This document shows positions 7,877 through 16,146 of a DNA stretch of 64,000 nucleotides, piece after piece. This stretch comes from RYN-230 sp963837515 (GTDB lineage: Bacteria > Actinomycetota > Actinomycetes > Streptosporangiales > Streptosporangiaceae), in NCBI GenBank assembly GCA_963837515.1, contig CAWINT010000008.1:248001-312000 (forward strand), read 5' to 3'. The first letter of the stretch is position 1; the number at the start of each line of letters is the position of its first letter. The position numbers were made by a program, and so were the translations under genes. The notes under the pieces were generated by a model, which ran no database searches, was not told where the DNA came from, and saw only the letters and a program-made list of their open reading frames with translations.

Positions 7877-8113
7877 GGCGTACCCCGCTTTTCGCGCCAG
7901 GCGCCTTCCGCCGGGAAAGTCAGGATCCAGCAGGAGGCACGGGAGGATGACCTGACATCGGCCGTACCTCCCTTCTCACCCTCGGCGAGCTGAACTCCGG
8001 ACTGAATTTTCTCACACCTGGCCGCCCGGGTACCAGGCCAGTACCGGTGCAGCACCCGGACCAGGACCGGCGCTTTACGTCCCAGAAGCTCACCCGGCGC
8101 AACCGTGGCCAGG

Positions 8114-8938
8114 TCACCAGTCAGGTACTCGATACCATCGGCGGCCCCGTGGGTGCTCCTGCTCAGCACGCGTACCTGGCCGGCCCTGTCCGCCGGCGCG
8201 GAACGACAGTGGCCGGCGGCTAGCACCGGCGCCGTACCGGCCCAGGCCCGCGGCGAGCAGGTCCAGGGCCTCGCGCCCCCGGGCCTGGACCTCCCCGGCC
8301 AGGCGGGCATGGTCCACCGGGCCGTCGGCCAGGCGGTGGCGGACGAAGCCGATGAGGGTCCGGTGGACGCCGAGAAGCGCGTGGGCGGCCGCCCAGGGCC
8401 GCAGGTCATCGGCGGCGGCGCCGGTGTCAGCGGCGATCAGCCCGGCCAGCGACGCGGTGTAGCGCGCGAAGATCTGCTCCTCCCGGGCCAGCAGGGCGGG
8501 GCTGGCGGCGATCATCCGGGACACGTCGGTGAGGTAGCGGGCGGCTTCCGCATCCCGGGCGGCCAGCAGGCCGCGGGGCTGCAGCACGAACCGGCCGAAC
8601 GCGGCCACGATCGGCTCCCCGGCCGGCCGGTCCCGGATGGCGCCCAGCAGGCCGGCCTCGAAGGCCTCCAGGCCCTGGTAGACGAGGTCTTCTTTGGTCG
8701 GGAAGTAGTTGAACACGGTGGCCTCGGACACCTCGGCCGCGCGGGCCACCGCGGCGACGGGGACGGCCTCGAACCCGCGCTGGGTGAACAGCCGCCGGGC
8801 CGTCTCAGCGATCAACTGGCGGGTGCGCGCCTTCTTGAGCTCCCGCAGCCCCATCTCACCGGGTTCCCGCAGCCCCATCTCACCGGGTTCCCGCAGCCCC
8901 GCGTCCCGCAGCTGGCGCCTTCCCGCGTCCTCCACCAT
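8114..8938 (-). CDS. TetR/AcrR family transcriptional regulator
   Basis: 274 aa. HTH at about residues 45-85: 'IAETARRLFTQRGFEAVPVA', 'AVARAAEVSEATVFNYFPTK'. The C-terminal ligand domain is of the TetR_C type seen near 'YLTDVSRMIAASPALLAREE'. The first 33 residues contain an exact duplication (LREPGEMG twice, 24-bp DNA repeat), so the true start may be later, near the 'LKKARTRQL' segment. The last 35 residues are Arg/Gly-rich and unlike the family. It is divergent from a membrane protein gene, with a palindromic operator between them, so it likely represses both. Confidence 0.88.
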   Translation of the reverse strand: MVEDAGRRQLRDAGLREPGEMGLREPGEMGLRELKKARTRQLIAETARRLFTQRGFEAVPVAAVARAAEVSEATVFNYFPTKEDLVYQGLEAFEAGLLGAIRDRPAGEPIVAAFGRFVLQPRGLLAARDAEAARYLTDVSRMIAASPALLAREEQIFARYTASLAGLIAADTGAAADDLRPWAAAHALLGVHRTLIGFVRHRLADGPVDHARLAGEVQARGREALDLLAAGLGRYGAGASRRPLSFRAGGQGRPGTRAEQEHPRGRRWYRVPDW

Positions 8939-8961
8939 ACGGTGAAGTTACCACAAATCTG

Positions 8962-9002
8962 TTGACACCCTTGTTTTAAAGTTACACTAAGTTTAGTGTT
9001 AC
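8962..9002. promoter_or_regulatory. TetR-type operator with promoter-like TTGACA
   Basis: TTGACA (8962-8967) is followed by an AT-rich tract and an imperfect palindrome GTTACACTAA-GT-TTAGTGTTAC at 8981-9002 with one mismatch pair. It lies in the 314-base gap between the TetR gene and the divergent membrane protein. Size and placement are those of a TetR operator over the -10 region. The rest of this gap (9003-9252) holds only GC-rich sequence with no gene I can support. Confidence 0.65.
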
Positions 9003-9252
9003 ACCACAGAAGTCAATGGCCCGGCAGGGCGGTGGAGGGCGGTCATGACTCACCAGACAGACCCGCCGTCGGGCGGCAGCGGGAGCGGGCCGGGGTTGCG
9101 CCGGTGACCAGCTTGTCCGGTGCCAGCCGGTGCGGGGCCAAGCCCGTCTGGCTGGCCTCGCCGGGGTGTTCCTGGCCGGATCGCTGCTGGCCGGGCCGTC
9201 AAGCCGGCCCGTCCCCGCTCCGTCAGGAAACCCCTCAGGAAGGACGATCCTC

Positions 9253-9674
9253 ATGACCGACACCATCCAGCAGGCGCCGGCTGACACCAGGCCGCTGAGC
9301 GCGTTGCGCGGCAACTGCATGGGTGCGGCGGTGCTGCTCATCATCCAGTTCGGCCTGGGCATGGGCATCAACCTGTTCGTGACGCTGCCTCACGGCCAGT
9401 CGTTCCTGTCCACCGTCGGCAGTTCGGCCGCCGTCGTGGTGCACGCCGTCATCGCGCTCGCGGTCCTGGGCGCGGGGCCGGCGCCCTGGTCCGGGCGATC
9501 CGCAGCCGGCGAGCCGTCGGGTTCACCGCGGCCGGGGTGGCGGCCATCGTGGCCGCCGCCGGCGCCGGGGTGTCGTTCGCTGGCAGCCAGGCCGACTCCG
9601 CCTCACTCGCTATGGCCCTGGCCACGGCGGTCGCCCTGTTCTGCTATCTGGCCGCGATCTTCTCCCTCCGCTGA
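9253..9674 (+). pseudogene. small membrane protein gene with one frameshift
   Basis: The reading frame starts at ATG 9253 with GGAAGG upstream and gives two hydrophobic helices ('AAVLLIIQFGLGMGINLFVT', 'AAVVVHAVIALAVLGAG'). Near 9470-9485 the frame is lost: the expected continuation 'ALVRAIRSRRAVGFTAAGVA', two more helices and 'FCYLAAIFSLR' then a TGA at 9672-9674 are in another frame. Joined, they make a four-helix protein of about 139 aa. The frame-1 reading runs on into unrelated sequence. One indel explains everything, so this is either a recent mutation or a sequencing error. It is the probable target of the divergent TetR. Confidence 0.75.
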
Positions 9675-10718
9675 CCCGCGTCGGCCGTCAGCCGGGGCCC
9701 CAGCCCGGAGCGCGGCCAGGATGGGATCCCACGTTCCCGGGGCGACGTCGTACGGGGCGTAGCAGGTGACCCGGTCGACCAGGCCGTGCAGCCGGCGCCG
9801 GATCTCCGCCGCCACCGCGCCGGGCTCGGCCACCACGGCGATGGCGTTCAGCACGTCGTCGTCGACGAGATCGCCCATCGCTGTCCACTTGTCCTCGCGT
9901 GCGGAACGGGACAGCGTATTCAGCTCCCCGGCGAGGTCACCCCAGCCGTGCCGGTCCAGAACCGCCCGGTAGGCCGGGGTGCTGCCGTAGAAGGCGATCT
10001 GCTGCCGGGTGGCGGCCACCGCGCGGTCCATTTCCTCGGCGGTGCCCCCCGTCGCGGTCATGAGCATGAGGCTGACCTGAGTGCCAGCCCGCTGCCGCCC
10101 GGACCGGGCCTGCCCCCGGCGCAGCGCCGGGAGGGTCACCTCGCGCAGGTAATGCGCCGTGGTGAAGGGGTGGGCCAGCAGCCCGTCCGCCACCTCGCCG
10201 GCCACCGCGGTCATCGCCTCGCCCACCGCGGCCAGGAACACCCGGGGTGGCCCGCCGGGCCCGGGCGGCGGGGAGAAGAACGGGGTCATCAGCGTGTGCG
10301 AGTAGAAGTCGCCACGGAACCGCAGCGCCGTCCCCTCGTCCCACGCCGACCAGATGGCCCGCAGGGCCAGGATGAACTCCCGCATCCGCGGGGCCGGGTG
10401 GCTCCAGGGCATGCCGAACCGGCGCTCGATGTGCGGCCGGACCTGGCTGCCCAGGCCGAGAATGAACCGCCCGCCGGAGATGGCCTGCAGATCGTGCGCG
10501 GTGTACGCCAGCTGCATGGGGGAGCGGGCGAAGGCCACCGCGATGGCGGTGCCGAGCTCTACCCGCGTGGTGTGCTCGGCGGCCACTGCCAGCGGCAGGA
10601 ACGGGTCGTGGGCCGCCTCAGCCGACCACAGCCCGTCGTAGCCGGCCTGCTCGCCGCGCCGCGCTTCGCTGGCCACCTCGGCCGGCCGCCACCTGGTGAG
10701 CTGTCCATCTACCTGCAC
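9603..10718 (-). CDS. LLM-class F420-dependent oxidoreductase
   Basis: 371 aa. Recognisable luciferase-like TIM-barrel motifs: 'GYDGLWSAEAAHDPFLPLAV', 'RVELGTAIAVAFARSPMQLA', 'DLQAISGGRFILGLGSQVRP', 'HIERRFGMPW', 'VFLAAVGEAMTAVAGEVADG'. It fits the TIGR03617-type F420 subgroup, which uses the deazaflavin F420 in actinobacteria; substrate unknown. The last ~25 residues ('DGRRGSAEGEDRGQIAEQGD') are antisense to the frameshifted membrane gene and look like read-through past the normal family end near 'LAALRAG', giving a 72-base convergent overlap. Confidence 0.9.
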   Translation of the reverse strand: MQVDGQLTRWRPAEVASEARRGEQAGYDGLWSAEAAHDPFLPLAVAAEHTTRVELGTAIAVAFARSPMQLAYTAHDLQAISGGRFILGLGSQVRPHIERRFGMPWSHPAPRMREFILALRAIWSAWDEGTALRFRGDFYSHTLMTPFFSPPPGPGGPPRVFLAAVGEAMTAVAGEVADGLLAHPFTTAHYLREVTLPALRRGQARSGRQRAGTQVSLMLMTATGGTAEEMDRAVAATRQQIAFYGSTPAYRAVLDRHGWGDLAGELNTLSRSAREDKWTAMGDLVDDDVLNAIAVVAEPGAVAAEIRRRLHGLVDRVTCYAPYDVAPGTWDPILAALRAGAPADGRRGSAEGEDRGQIAEQGDRRGQGHSE

Positions 10719-10739
10719 GGGACCTCCGGGGCGGTGGCG

Positions 10740-10775
10740 CGGGCCAGGCGGTCGGCCTGGCGGTCGGCCTGGCGG
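10740..10775. repeat. 12-bp triplicate CGGTCGGCCTGG
   Basis: Three consecutive copies of CGGTCGGCCTGG lie between the acyl-CoA dehydrogenase 3' end and the LLM gene start. No hairpin is visible. Confidence 0.6.
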
Positions 10776-10785
10776 TCGGAACGCC

Positions 10786-11943
10786 TCACCCGCGCGCGGC
10801 GTCGCCGAGCAGGGCCCGGGCGATGATCACCTGCTGGATCTGGCTGGTCCCCTCGTAGATCCGGAACAGCCGGGCGTCCCGGTAGAACCGCTCCACCGGC
10901 ACGCCGCGCATGTAGCCAGCGCCCCCGTGGACCTGCACCGCGCGGTCGGCGACCCGGTTGACCATCTCACTGGCGAAGTATTTGGCGCAGGACGGCCCGA
11001 CCGTGGTGTCCTCATCGGAGTCGAACCGCCGCGCGGCGTCCAGCACGGTCGCCCGGCCTGCGTAGTAGTCCGTCATCGAGTCGGCGATCAGGCCCTGGAC
11101 CAGCTGGAACGAGCCGATGGGCCGACCCGACTGGCGGCGGTCCCGGGCGTAGCACACCGACTCGTCCACCAGGCGCTCGGCCAGGCCGACGCAGGCCGCG
11201 GCGATGATGACCCGGCCGTGCGCCAGGCAGCCCATCGCGATGCGCAGCCCCCGGCCGGCCCCGGCCTCGCCGCCGACCAGCGCGGAGCCGGGCACCCGCG
11301 CGCCGTCCAGCAGGACATCCGCGGTCCAGGCGCCGGCCTGGCCCATCTTGTGATCCCTGGGGCCGACGGTGAGGCCGGGGGTGTCGCGGGGGACCAGGAA
11401 CGCGGAGATGCCCCGGCCGCCCGGGGCGGCCGGGTCGGTCCGGGCGAAGACCATGAACAGGTCAGCGAGGGGCGCGTTGGTGATGTAGCGCTTGAGCCCG
11501 CTGAGCGCCCAGCCGTCCCCGTCGCGCTCGGCGCGGGTGGTGAGGGTGGACGGGTCCGAGCCGGCCTCCGGCTCGGTCAGCGCGAACGACGCCGTGGCGT
11601 CCCCGCGGGCCAGCCGGGGCAGCCAGTGGTCCCGCTGCTCCGGGGTGCCGCCGAGCAGCAGGACGCGCCCGGCGATGCCGTTGTTCGTGCCGAACAGCGA
11701 CCGCAGCGCCGGAGTGGTGTAGCCCAGCTCGATCGCCAGCTGTACCTGCTCCACCACCGACAGGCCCAGCCCGCCGTACTCCTCGGGCAGCGCGAACCCG
11801 TACAGGCCCAGCTGCCGGGCGGCCTGCCGGATACTCTCCGGGACCTCGTCCTTCTCCTCGATCTCGGCTTCGGCTGCCGTCACCCGCTCCCGCACGAACC
11901 GGCGCGTCTCGGCCAGCACCTCAGCAAACACCGCCGCGTCCAC
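10786..11943 (-). CDS. acyl-CoA dehydrogenase
   Basis: 385 aa from GTG 11943, which has a consensus AGGAGG five bases upstream. It is an FAD-dependent flavoenzyme that introduces the alpha-beta double bond in acyl-CoA. Both family signatures are intact: 'ASFALTEPEAGSD' (FAD-binding) and 'VQVHGGAGYMRGVPVERFYR' followed by 'DARLFRIYEGTSQIQQ', where the Glu of YEG is the catalytic base of the short/medium-chain and isovaleryl subtypes. No electron-transfer flavoprotein gene is near. Eighty-odd bases separate it from the LLM gene downstream on the same strand, so the two may share a transcript. Confidence 0.93.
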   Translation of the reverse strand: MDAAVFAEVLAETRRFVRERVTAAEAEIEEKDEVPESIRQAARQLGLYGFALPEEYGGLGLSVVEQVQLAIELGYTTPALRSLFGTNNGIAGRVLLLGGTPEQRDHWLPRLARGDATASFALTEPEAGSDPSTLTTRAERDGDGWALSGLKRYITNAPLADLFMVFARTDPAAPGGRGISAFLVPRDTPGLTVGPRDHKMGQAGAWTADVLLDGARVPGSALVGGEAGAGRGLRIAMGCLAHGRVIIAAACVGLAERLVDESVCYARDRRQSGRPIGSFQLVQGLIADSMTDYYAGRATVLDAARRFDSDEDTTVGPSCAKYFASEMVNRVADRAVQVHGGAGYMRGVPVERFYRDARLFRIYEGTSQIQQVIIARALLGDAARG

Positions 11944-12128
11944 GCGTGCCTCCTTTTCCTGCCTAACGGCCCGTCCGCGGCGGTCGCACCGCCACGCTGC
12001 CATCAGGACGACGGTAATGCCGCCGGCCGGCCCGCGCGAGGGCCGGCCGCCGATGACCGCGGGGTCACCCGGCCGTCCTAGAGAAGGGGCGGCGGCCGTT
12101 GACCAGGCCGCCGCCGGAAAGGACAGCC

Positions 12129-13052
12129 ATGCCGAGCACGGACGCCGCCGCCACGTATTACGCCGAGCCTGCCGTCATGACCGCGGCCGGGCGTTACCAG
12201 CCGCTGCTCGCCGACCTGCCGCGCGGCGTCGCCGCGCTGGCCGGGGTCGCCCAGGGCCTGATCATCCACGAGCACCTCGCCGGGCTGTACGGGGTGACGC
12301 TGTCTGACGAGCGCCGGGCCACCGTGCATATCCGGCCGGTGGCCGAGCTGCTGGCCCGGATCCTGGCCGAGGACGGCCGTCCGCTCACGGCCGCCCGCGC
12401 GCCGGCGGCGCGGACGGCGGGCAACTGCCGCCACTTCACGGTCCTCATGGTCGCGATGCTGCGGGCGCAGGGCGTCCCCACCCGGGCCCGGTGCGGGTTC
12501 GGCGGCTACTTCGGCAGCGGCTGTTTCGAGGATCACTGGGTCTGCGAGTACTGGGACCAAGCCACGCAGCGCTGGGTGCTGGCCGACGCGCAACTCGACG
12601 GCCGGCTGCGCCAGGCGCCCGACATCGATTTCGACCCGCTGGACGTGCCGCGCGGGAAGTTCCTGGTCGCCGGGGACGCCTGGCAGCGGTGCCGCCGCGG
12701 CGCCGCGGACCCGGCCCGGTTCGGGCTGAGCCTGCTGAACCAGGCGGGTTACTGGTGGATCGCGGGCAACCTGCTGCGTGACGTGGCCGCGCTGAACAAT
12801 ATGGAGATGCTGCCCTGGGATGTCTGGGGCGCGATGCCGGGGCCGGGGGAGCTCATCGGCGCGCAGCGCCTCGCGCTGTTCGACCGGCTGGCGGATCTCA
12901 CCGCTGATCCCGGTGCCGCGCACGCGGACCTGGCCGCCGCGTACACCGGGGATGACCGTCTCCAGGTCCCGGCCACCGTCTACAACGCCATCCGCAACCG
13001 CCCCGAGCCGGTGCTGGCTGGCGGCGAGGCCGCCGGCCAGCCCGGCAGGTAA
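12129..13052 (+). CDS. transglutaminase-like domain protein
   Basis: 307 aa from ATG 12129 (GGAAAGGA upstream). A transglutaminase/protease-like catalytic triad can be read: Cys100 in 'TAGNCRHFTVLMVAMLRAQG', His136 in 'FEDHWVCEYWD' and Asp153 in 'RWVLADAQLD'. There is no signal peptide, so it is cytoplasmic. Proteins of this type occur singly in actinobacteria and their substrates are unknown; protease or deamidase activity is possible. It stands divergent from the acyl-CoA dehydrogenase gene. Confidence 0.78.
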   Translation: MPSTDAAATYYAEPAVMTAAGRYQPLLADLPRGVAALAGVAQGLIIHEHLAGLYGVTLSDERRATVHIRPVAELLARILAEDGRPLTAARAPAARTAGNCRHFTVLMVAMLRAQGVPTRARCGFGGYFGSGCFEDHWVCEYWDQATQRWVLADAQLDGRLRQAPDIDFDPLDVPRGKFLVAGDAWQRCRRGAADPARFGLSLLNQAGYWWIAGNLLRDVAALNNMEMLPWDVWGAMPGPGELIGAQRLALFDRLADLTADPGAAHADLAAAYTGDDRLQVPATVYNAIRNRPEPVLAGGEAAGQPGR

Positions 13053-13132
13053 GCGCCCGGTGGTGAGCGCCCGGCGGTGAGCGCGCGGCTCATCCGGCCG
13101 GGGTTCAGCGGCCGGGGTTCAGCGGCCGGGGC
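13053..13132. repeat. short direct repeats at a convergent gene junction
   Basis: GGTGAGCGCCCGGC appears twice, then CGGCCGGGGTTCAG three times with small changes. They fill the gap between the transglutaminase-like gene and the ATPase gene on the other strand. Confidence 0.55.
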
Positions 13133-13588
13133 TCAGCCGGCCGGTGGCGGCTGGACGTCCAGTTCGGCCCACACCGCCTTGCCGGCGCTCGTCTCGGTCG
13201 CTCCCCACTTGGCGGCCAGCGAGGCCACCAGCACCAGGCCGAACCCGGATTCGTCCAGATCGCCCGGGTCACCCAGTTGCGGGCAGCGGGAATCGGTGTC
13301 GTGCACCTCGATCCGGAGCAGGTCCCCGGACATCTCCAGCCGGAGGACCAGCGTGCCGTCCTCGTGCCGGGCATGCCGCACCGCGTTCGTCACCAGTTCG
13401 GAGACGAGCAGGACCGCGGTGTCGGCCAGCAGCGGCAGCTGCCACGAGCTGAGCACCGTCCGGGTCGCCAGCCGGGCAAGCCAGGGCGCCCGCGCCGTGG
13501 CGGGCAGGGCGGACTCCCAGGACCGGGTACCGGGAACGCGCGGAACCGCGGGTGGCACGCCGCGGGACAGGTCGAACTCGCCGGCCAT
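13133..13588 (-). CDS. ATP-binding protein, anti-sigma-factor kinase type (HATPase_c_2)
   Basis: 151 aa. 'VLLVSELVTNAVRHARHEDG' is the N-box of GHKL ATPases (E-x-x-x-N-A), 'LLRIEVHDTD' precedes the G1 region and 'ESGFGLVLVASLAAKWG' is the G2 loop. This is the RsbW/SpoIIAB-like, regulator-type domain found in dozens of copies in streptomycetes. It probably binds ATP and a sigma factor or anti-anti-sigma partner; neither is encoded next to it. A paralogous gene occurs at 22.0-22.5 kb. Confidence 0.88.
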   Translation of the reverse strand: MAGEFDLSRGVPPAVPRVPGTRSWESALPATARAPWLARLATRTVLSSWQLPLLADTAVLLVSELVTNAVRHARHEDGTLVLRLEMSGDLLRIEVHDTDSRCPQLGDPGDLDESGFGLVLVASLAAKWGATETSAGKAVWAELDVQPPPAG

Positions 13589-13767
13589 GACTGGTCTGCC
13601 CCTATCTCAGCACTGCCGAGCCACCGTCGGCGTCTCGCACGGACGGATGTGGTGGCGGCGCCAGGCAGGCGCCCCAGGCGGTGCATCATCGAGAGCCCGT
13701 GATGTGCCCGATCGCTGGACTTCCCCCATGCATGTACGACTTTGATACTGCCCGGTAAGTCTGCAGG

Positions 13768-15117
13768 TCAGCTGGAAACGTTCTGACCGCCGGCTGACAT
13801 TGCGCCGGTTCTCAGCTGAATTTCAGCTGAGTCAGCTTTCGGCAGGCCGGCCTGTGCGTCGGCCGCGCGGGCGCGTTCGGCGGACAGTTCCCGCTCCCGT
13901 GCGTTGCGGGTCAGCTCGCTGGCCCGCTGGAACTCCGCCTGCGCCTCGGCGGTGCGGCCCACCTTGAGCAGCAGGTCGCCGCGGACGCTCGGCAGCAGGT
14001 GATAGCTGCGCAACGCGGGCTCGGCGGCGAGCTGATCGACGAGGTCCAGGCCCGCCTGCGGGCCGTAGGCCATCGCCACCGCGACCGCCCGGTTCAGCTC
14101 CACGATCGGGGACGGCGTCACCTCGGCCAGCACGGTGTACAGCGCGGTGATCCGCGCCCAGTCGGTGTCCTCGGGGCGGGCCGCGCGGGCATGGCAGGCG
14201 GCGATCGCGGCCTGGAGGGCGTACGGCCCCCGGTGGCCGCCCAGCGCCTCCGCCCGGGCCAGGGCCTCCAGGCCCCGCCGGATGAGCAGCCGGTCCCAGC
14301 GGGACCGGTCCTGGTCGAGCAGCAGCACCGGTTCCCCGGACGGCCCGGTTCGCGCCCCGATCCGGGACGACTGGATCTCCATCAGCGCCACCAGGCCGTG
14401 TACTTCCGGCTCGTCCGGGGACAGTTGCGCCAGGACGCGCCCCAGCCGGACCGCTTCCCGGCACAGATCCGGCCGCATCCAGTCGTCGCCCACGGTCGCC
14501 GAGTAGCCCTCGTTGAAGATGAGGTAGATAACCTCCAGCACCGCGGACAGCCGGGTCTGGCGTTCCCGCTCGCCGGGCGTCTCGAACGGCACCCGCGCGT
14601 CGGCCAGCGTCTTCTTGGCCCGCACGATGCGCTGCGCGATGGTCGGCTCGGGAAGCACGAAGGCGCGGGCGATCTCGGCGGTGCTCAGCCCGCCCAGCAG
14701 CCGCAGAGTCAGGGCGACCCGGCCGGGCAGCGGCAGCACCGGGTGGCAGGCGATGAAGATCAGCCGGAGCAGGTCGTCGTCGATGTCGTTGGCGACCACC
14801 CGGTCGAGGGCGGCCGTGCCGTCGTCCGGCGCCGTTTCCAGGGCTCGGCCGATCTGCGCGTACTTGCGTTCCAGCTCGCGGTTGCGGCGGAACTGGTCGA
14901 TGGCCCGGCGTTTGGCCACGGTCATCAGCCAGGCGCCGGGGTTGGCCGGCACGCCCTGGCCCGGCCACTGCTCCAGCGCCGCGACCACCGCGTCCTGAGC
15001 CAGTTCCTCGGCGAGGCCGATGTCGCCGGACGCGTACCGGGCGAGCCCGGCGATGAGCCGGGGCGACTCGAGCCGGATCACGGTGTCGATCGCGGCGTAC
15101 GCGTGCGCGTCCCTCAC
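13768..15117 (-). CDS. ECF42-type RNA polymerase sigma factor (DUF6596)
   Basis: 449 aa. The N-terminal ~170 residues are an ECF sigma: region 2 'LAEELAQDAVVAALEQWPGQ' and 'PGAWLMTVAKRRAIDQFRRN', region 4 'TLRLLGGLSTAEIARAFVLP'. The long C-terminal part ('VLEVIYLIFNEGYSAT', 'LDRAVAVAMAYGPQAG'-like segments and 'YHLLPSVRGDLLLKVGRTAE') is the TPR-like extension that defines ECF42. This family has no anti-sigma factor and works with YciI/DGPF proteins, one of which is encoded 276 bases upstream on the same strand. Together they probably form a stress-response unit. Confidence 0.92.
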   Translation of the reverse strand: MRDAHAYAAIDTVIRLESPRLIAGLARYASGDIGLAEELAQDAVVAALEQWPGQGVPANPGAWLMTVAKRRAIDQFRRNRELERKYAQIGRALETAPDDGTAALDRVVANDIDDDLLRLIFIACHPVLPLPGRVALTLRLLGGLSTAEIARAFVLPEPTIAQRIVRAKKTLADARVPFETPGERERQTRLSAVLEVIYLIFNEGYSATVGDDWMRPDLCREAVRLGRVLAQLSPDEPEVHGLVALMEIQSSRIGARTGPSGEPVLLLDQDRSRWDRLLIRRGLEALARAEALGGHRGPYALQAAIAACHARAARPEDTDWARITALYTVLAEVTPSPIVELNRAVAVAMAYGPQAGLDLVDQLAAEPALRSYHLLPSVRGDLLLKVGRTAEAQAEFQRASELTRNARERELSAERARAADAQAGLPKADSAEIQLRTGAMSAGGQNVSS

Positions 15118-15214
15118 AACGTCCGATCAGATCACCGGCCCGCACGCCCGGCAAGCTCGGCCCCCGCGGGACCGCCGGGGGCGGCACCGCCGCCCAACTG
15201 CCGTTATGCGGCTA

Positions 15215-15239
15215 GTTTGTGGCGGTATGTGGCACAAAC
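15215..15239. promoter_or_regulatory. inverted repeat between yciI-like and ECF42 genes
   Basis: GTTTGTG (15215-15221) and CACAAAC (15233-15239) form a perfect 7-bp inverted repeat with an 11-base loop in the gap between the YciI gene and the ECF42 gene. It could be a weak attenuator or a binding site that sets the ratio of the two products. Confidence 0.4.
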
Positions 15240-15393
15240 CCACCGCGGAGCCCGCACCACTCACCACCCCGGCCACTACGCGGTTACTTGGGGCCCGCAT
15301 ACGACGCAAAACCACCGCACTACCGAAGAGTGACGGACCTGCGGTGGCCCGGTTCCGGCCGGGCTGGGGCGAGCCCGGCCGGAACTGGGCTGG

Positions 15394-15735
15394 TCAGCCC
15401 CCGTAGACCTGGCGGATCGTGCTTTCACCGCCGCCCGCGGCGACCAGAAACCGCTTGGTCCACTCCAGCGCCTCGTCCTTGTCCCGGACTTCGAGCAGTG
15501 CCCAGCCGCCGACCAGTTCCTTGGCCTCGGTGTAGGGCCCGTCGATGACGGAGAATTCACCGTCGGCGTACCGGACCTTGGTCGCGTCCGCGAACGGCGC
15601 GACGCCGCCGGTGGCCACCACGACCCCGGCCTTGTTCGCCTCGGTCATGAACTCGCCCATCCTGGCGTACATCTCCGGAGTCGGCTCCGGGACCGGTGTG
15701 GTCGGGTCAGCCAGCGTGTAGCAGAGGAATCGCAT
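15394..15735 (-). CDS. YciI family protein (DGPF domain)
   Basis: 113 aa from ATG 15735 (GAGCAGGAG upstream). 'MRFLCYTLADPTTPVPEPTP' opens the fold, 'IDGPYTEAKELVGGWALLEV' carries the DGP(F/Y)xExKE signature, and 'DEALEWTKRFLVAAGGGEST' gives the end. The family has a ferredoxin-like fold with a conserved His/Asp pocket and no firm enzymatic role, but it is the standard partner of ECF42/ECF41 sigma factors. The neighbour downstream is exactly such a sigma factor. Confidence 0.9.
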   Translation of the reverse strand: MRFLCYTLADPTTPVPEPTPEMYARMGEFMTEANKAGVVVATGGVAPFADATKVRYADGEFSVIDGPYTEAKELVGGWALLEVRDKDEALEWTKRFLVAAGGGESTIRQVYGG

Positions 15736-16006
15736 TGCTCCTGCTCCTTCGGTCGGCGGGACCGGGCGGGCACCCCGGGCTGTCACCCGGCGGTCCGTTC
15801 CGGTCACCGTAACGGTGTCTCTCGCCCACGCGTCGAACACCGGGCCGCGGGATCGACACGGCGGCCGTAAATCTTTCTCCGGGTATCCGGGCCCCGCATC
15901 AGGTCTGCCGGGCGGCCCCGCTGGCTAGGCTGAATCCAGACTTGCCTCGGCGCACCGTAACCGGCGGCGGCCCGCCCCGCCCACGGCGCGCGGCCCGGGA
16001 GGTGAC

Positions 16007-16102
16007 GTGCGGTTCGGTATTCTCGGGCCGCTGGAGGTGCGCGGCGACGCGGGGGAGCCGGTCCGGCTCGGCGGCCCGGACACGCCGCCGCCGGAGCACT
16101 GA
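16007..16102 (+). pseudogene. N-terminal stub of a SARP/AfsR-family regulator
   Basis: GTG 16007 is preceded by a strong GGGAGGTGA ribosome site and encodes 'VRFGILGPLEVRGDAGEPVR' then 'LGGP', the nearly invariant opening of SARP/BTAD regulators (M-x-F-G-I-L-G-P-L-E-V). After 31 codons a TGA ends it. A normal protein would continue with a winged-helix OmpR-like domain and a BTAD domain (250 or more residues). Nothing downstream continues it, so this is a truncated remnant that retains its translation start. Confidence 0.75.
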
Positions 16103-16146
16103 CAACCCGCCGCTGGCCCGGTTCCCGAAGCCCGGCCCGGGCCGGG

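Noticed and set aside
7877..8113. Minus-strand fragment reading 'DGIEYLTGDLATVAPGELLG', like an epimerase start
   Set aside because: Too short and lacks the glycine-rich NAD motif; no further homologous segment in any frame.
8962..9000. Exact -10 box for the TTGACA element
   Set aside because: No hexamer at 17-18 bases is close to TATAAT, so only the operator is reported with confidence.
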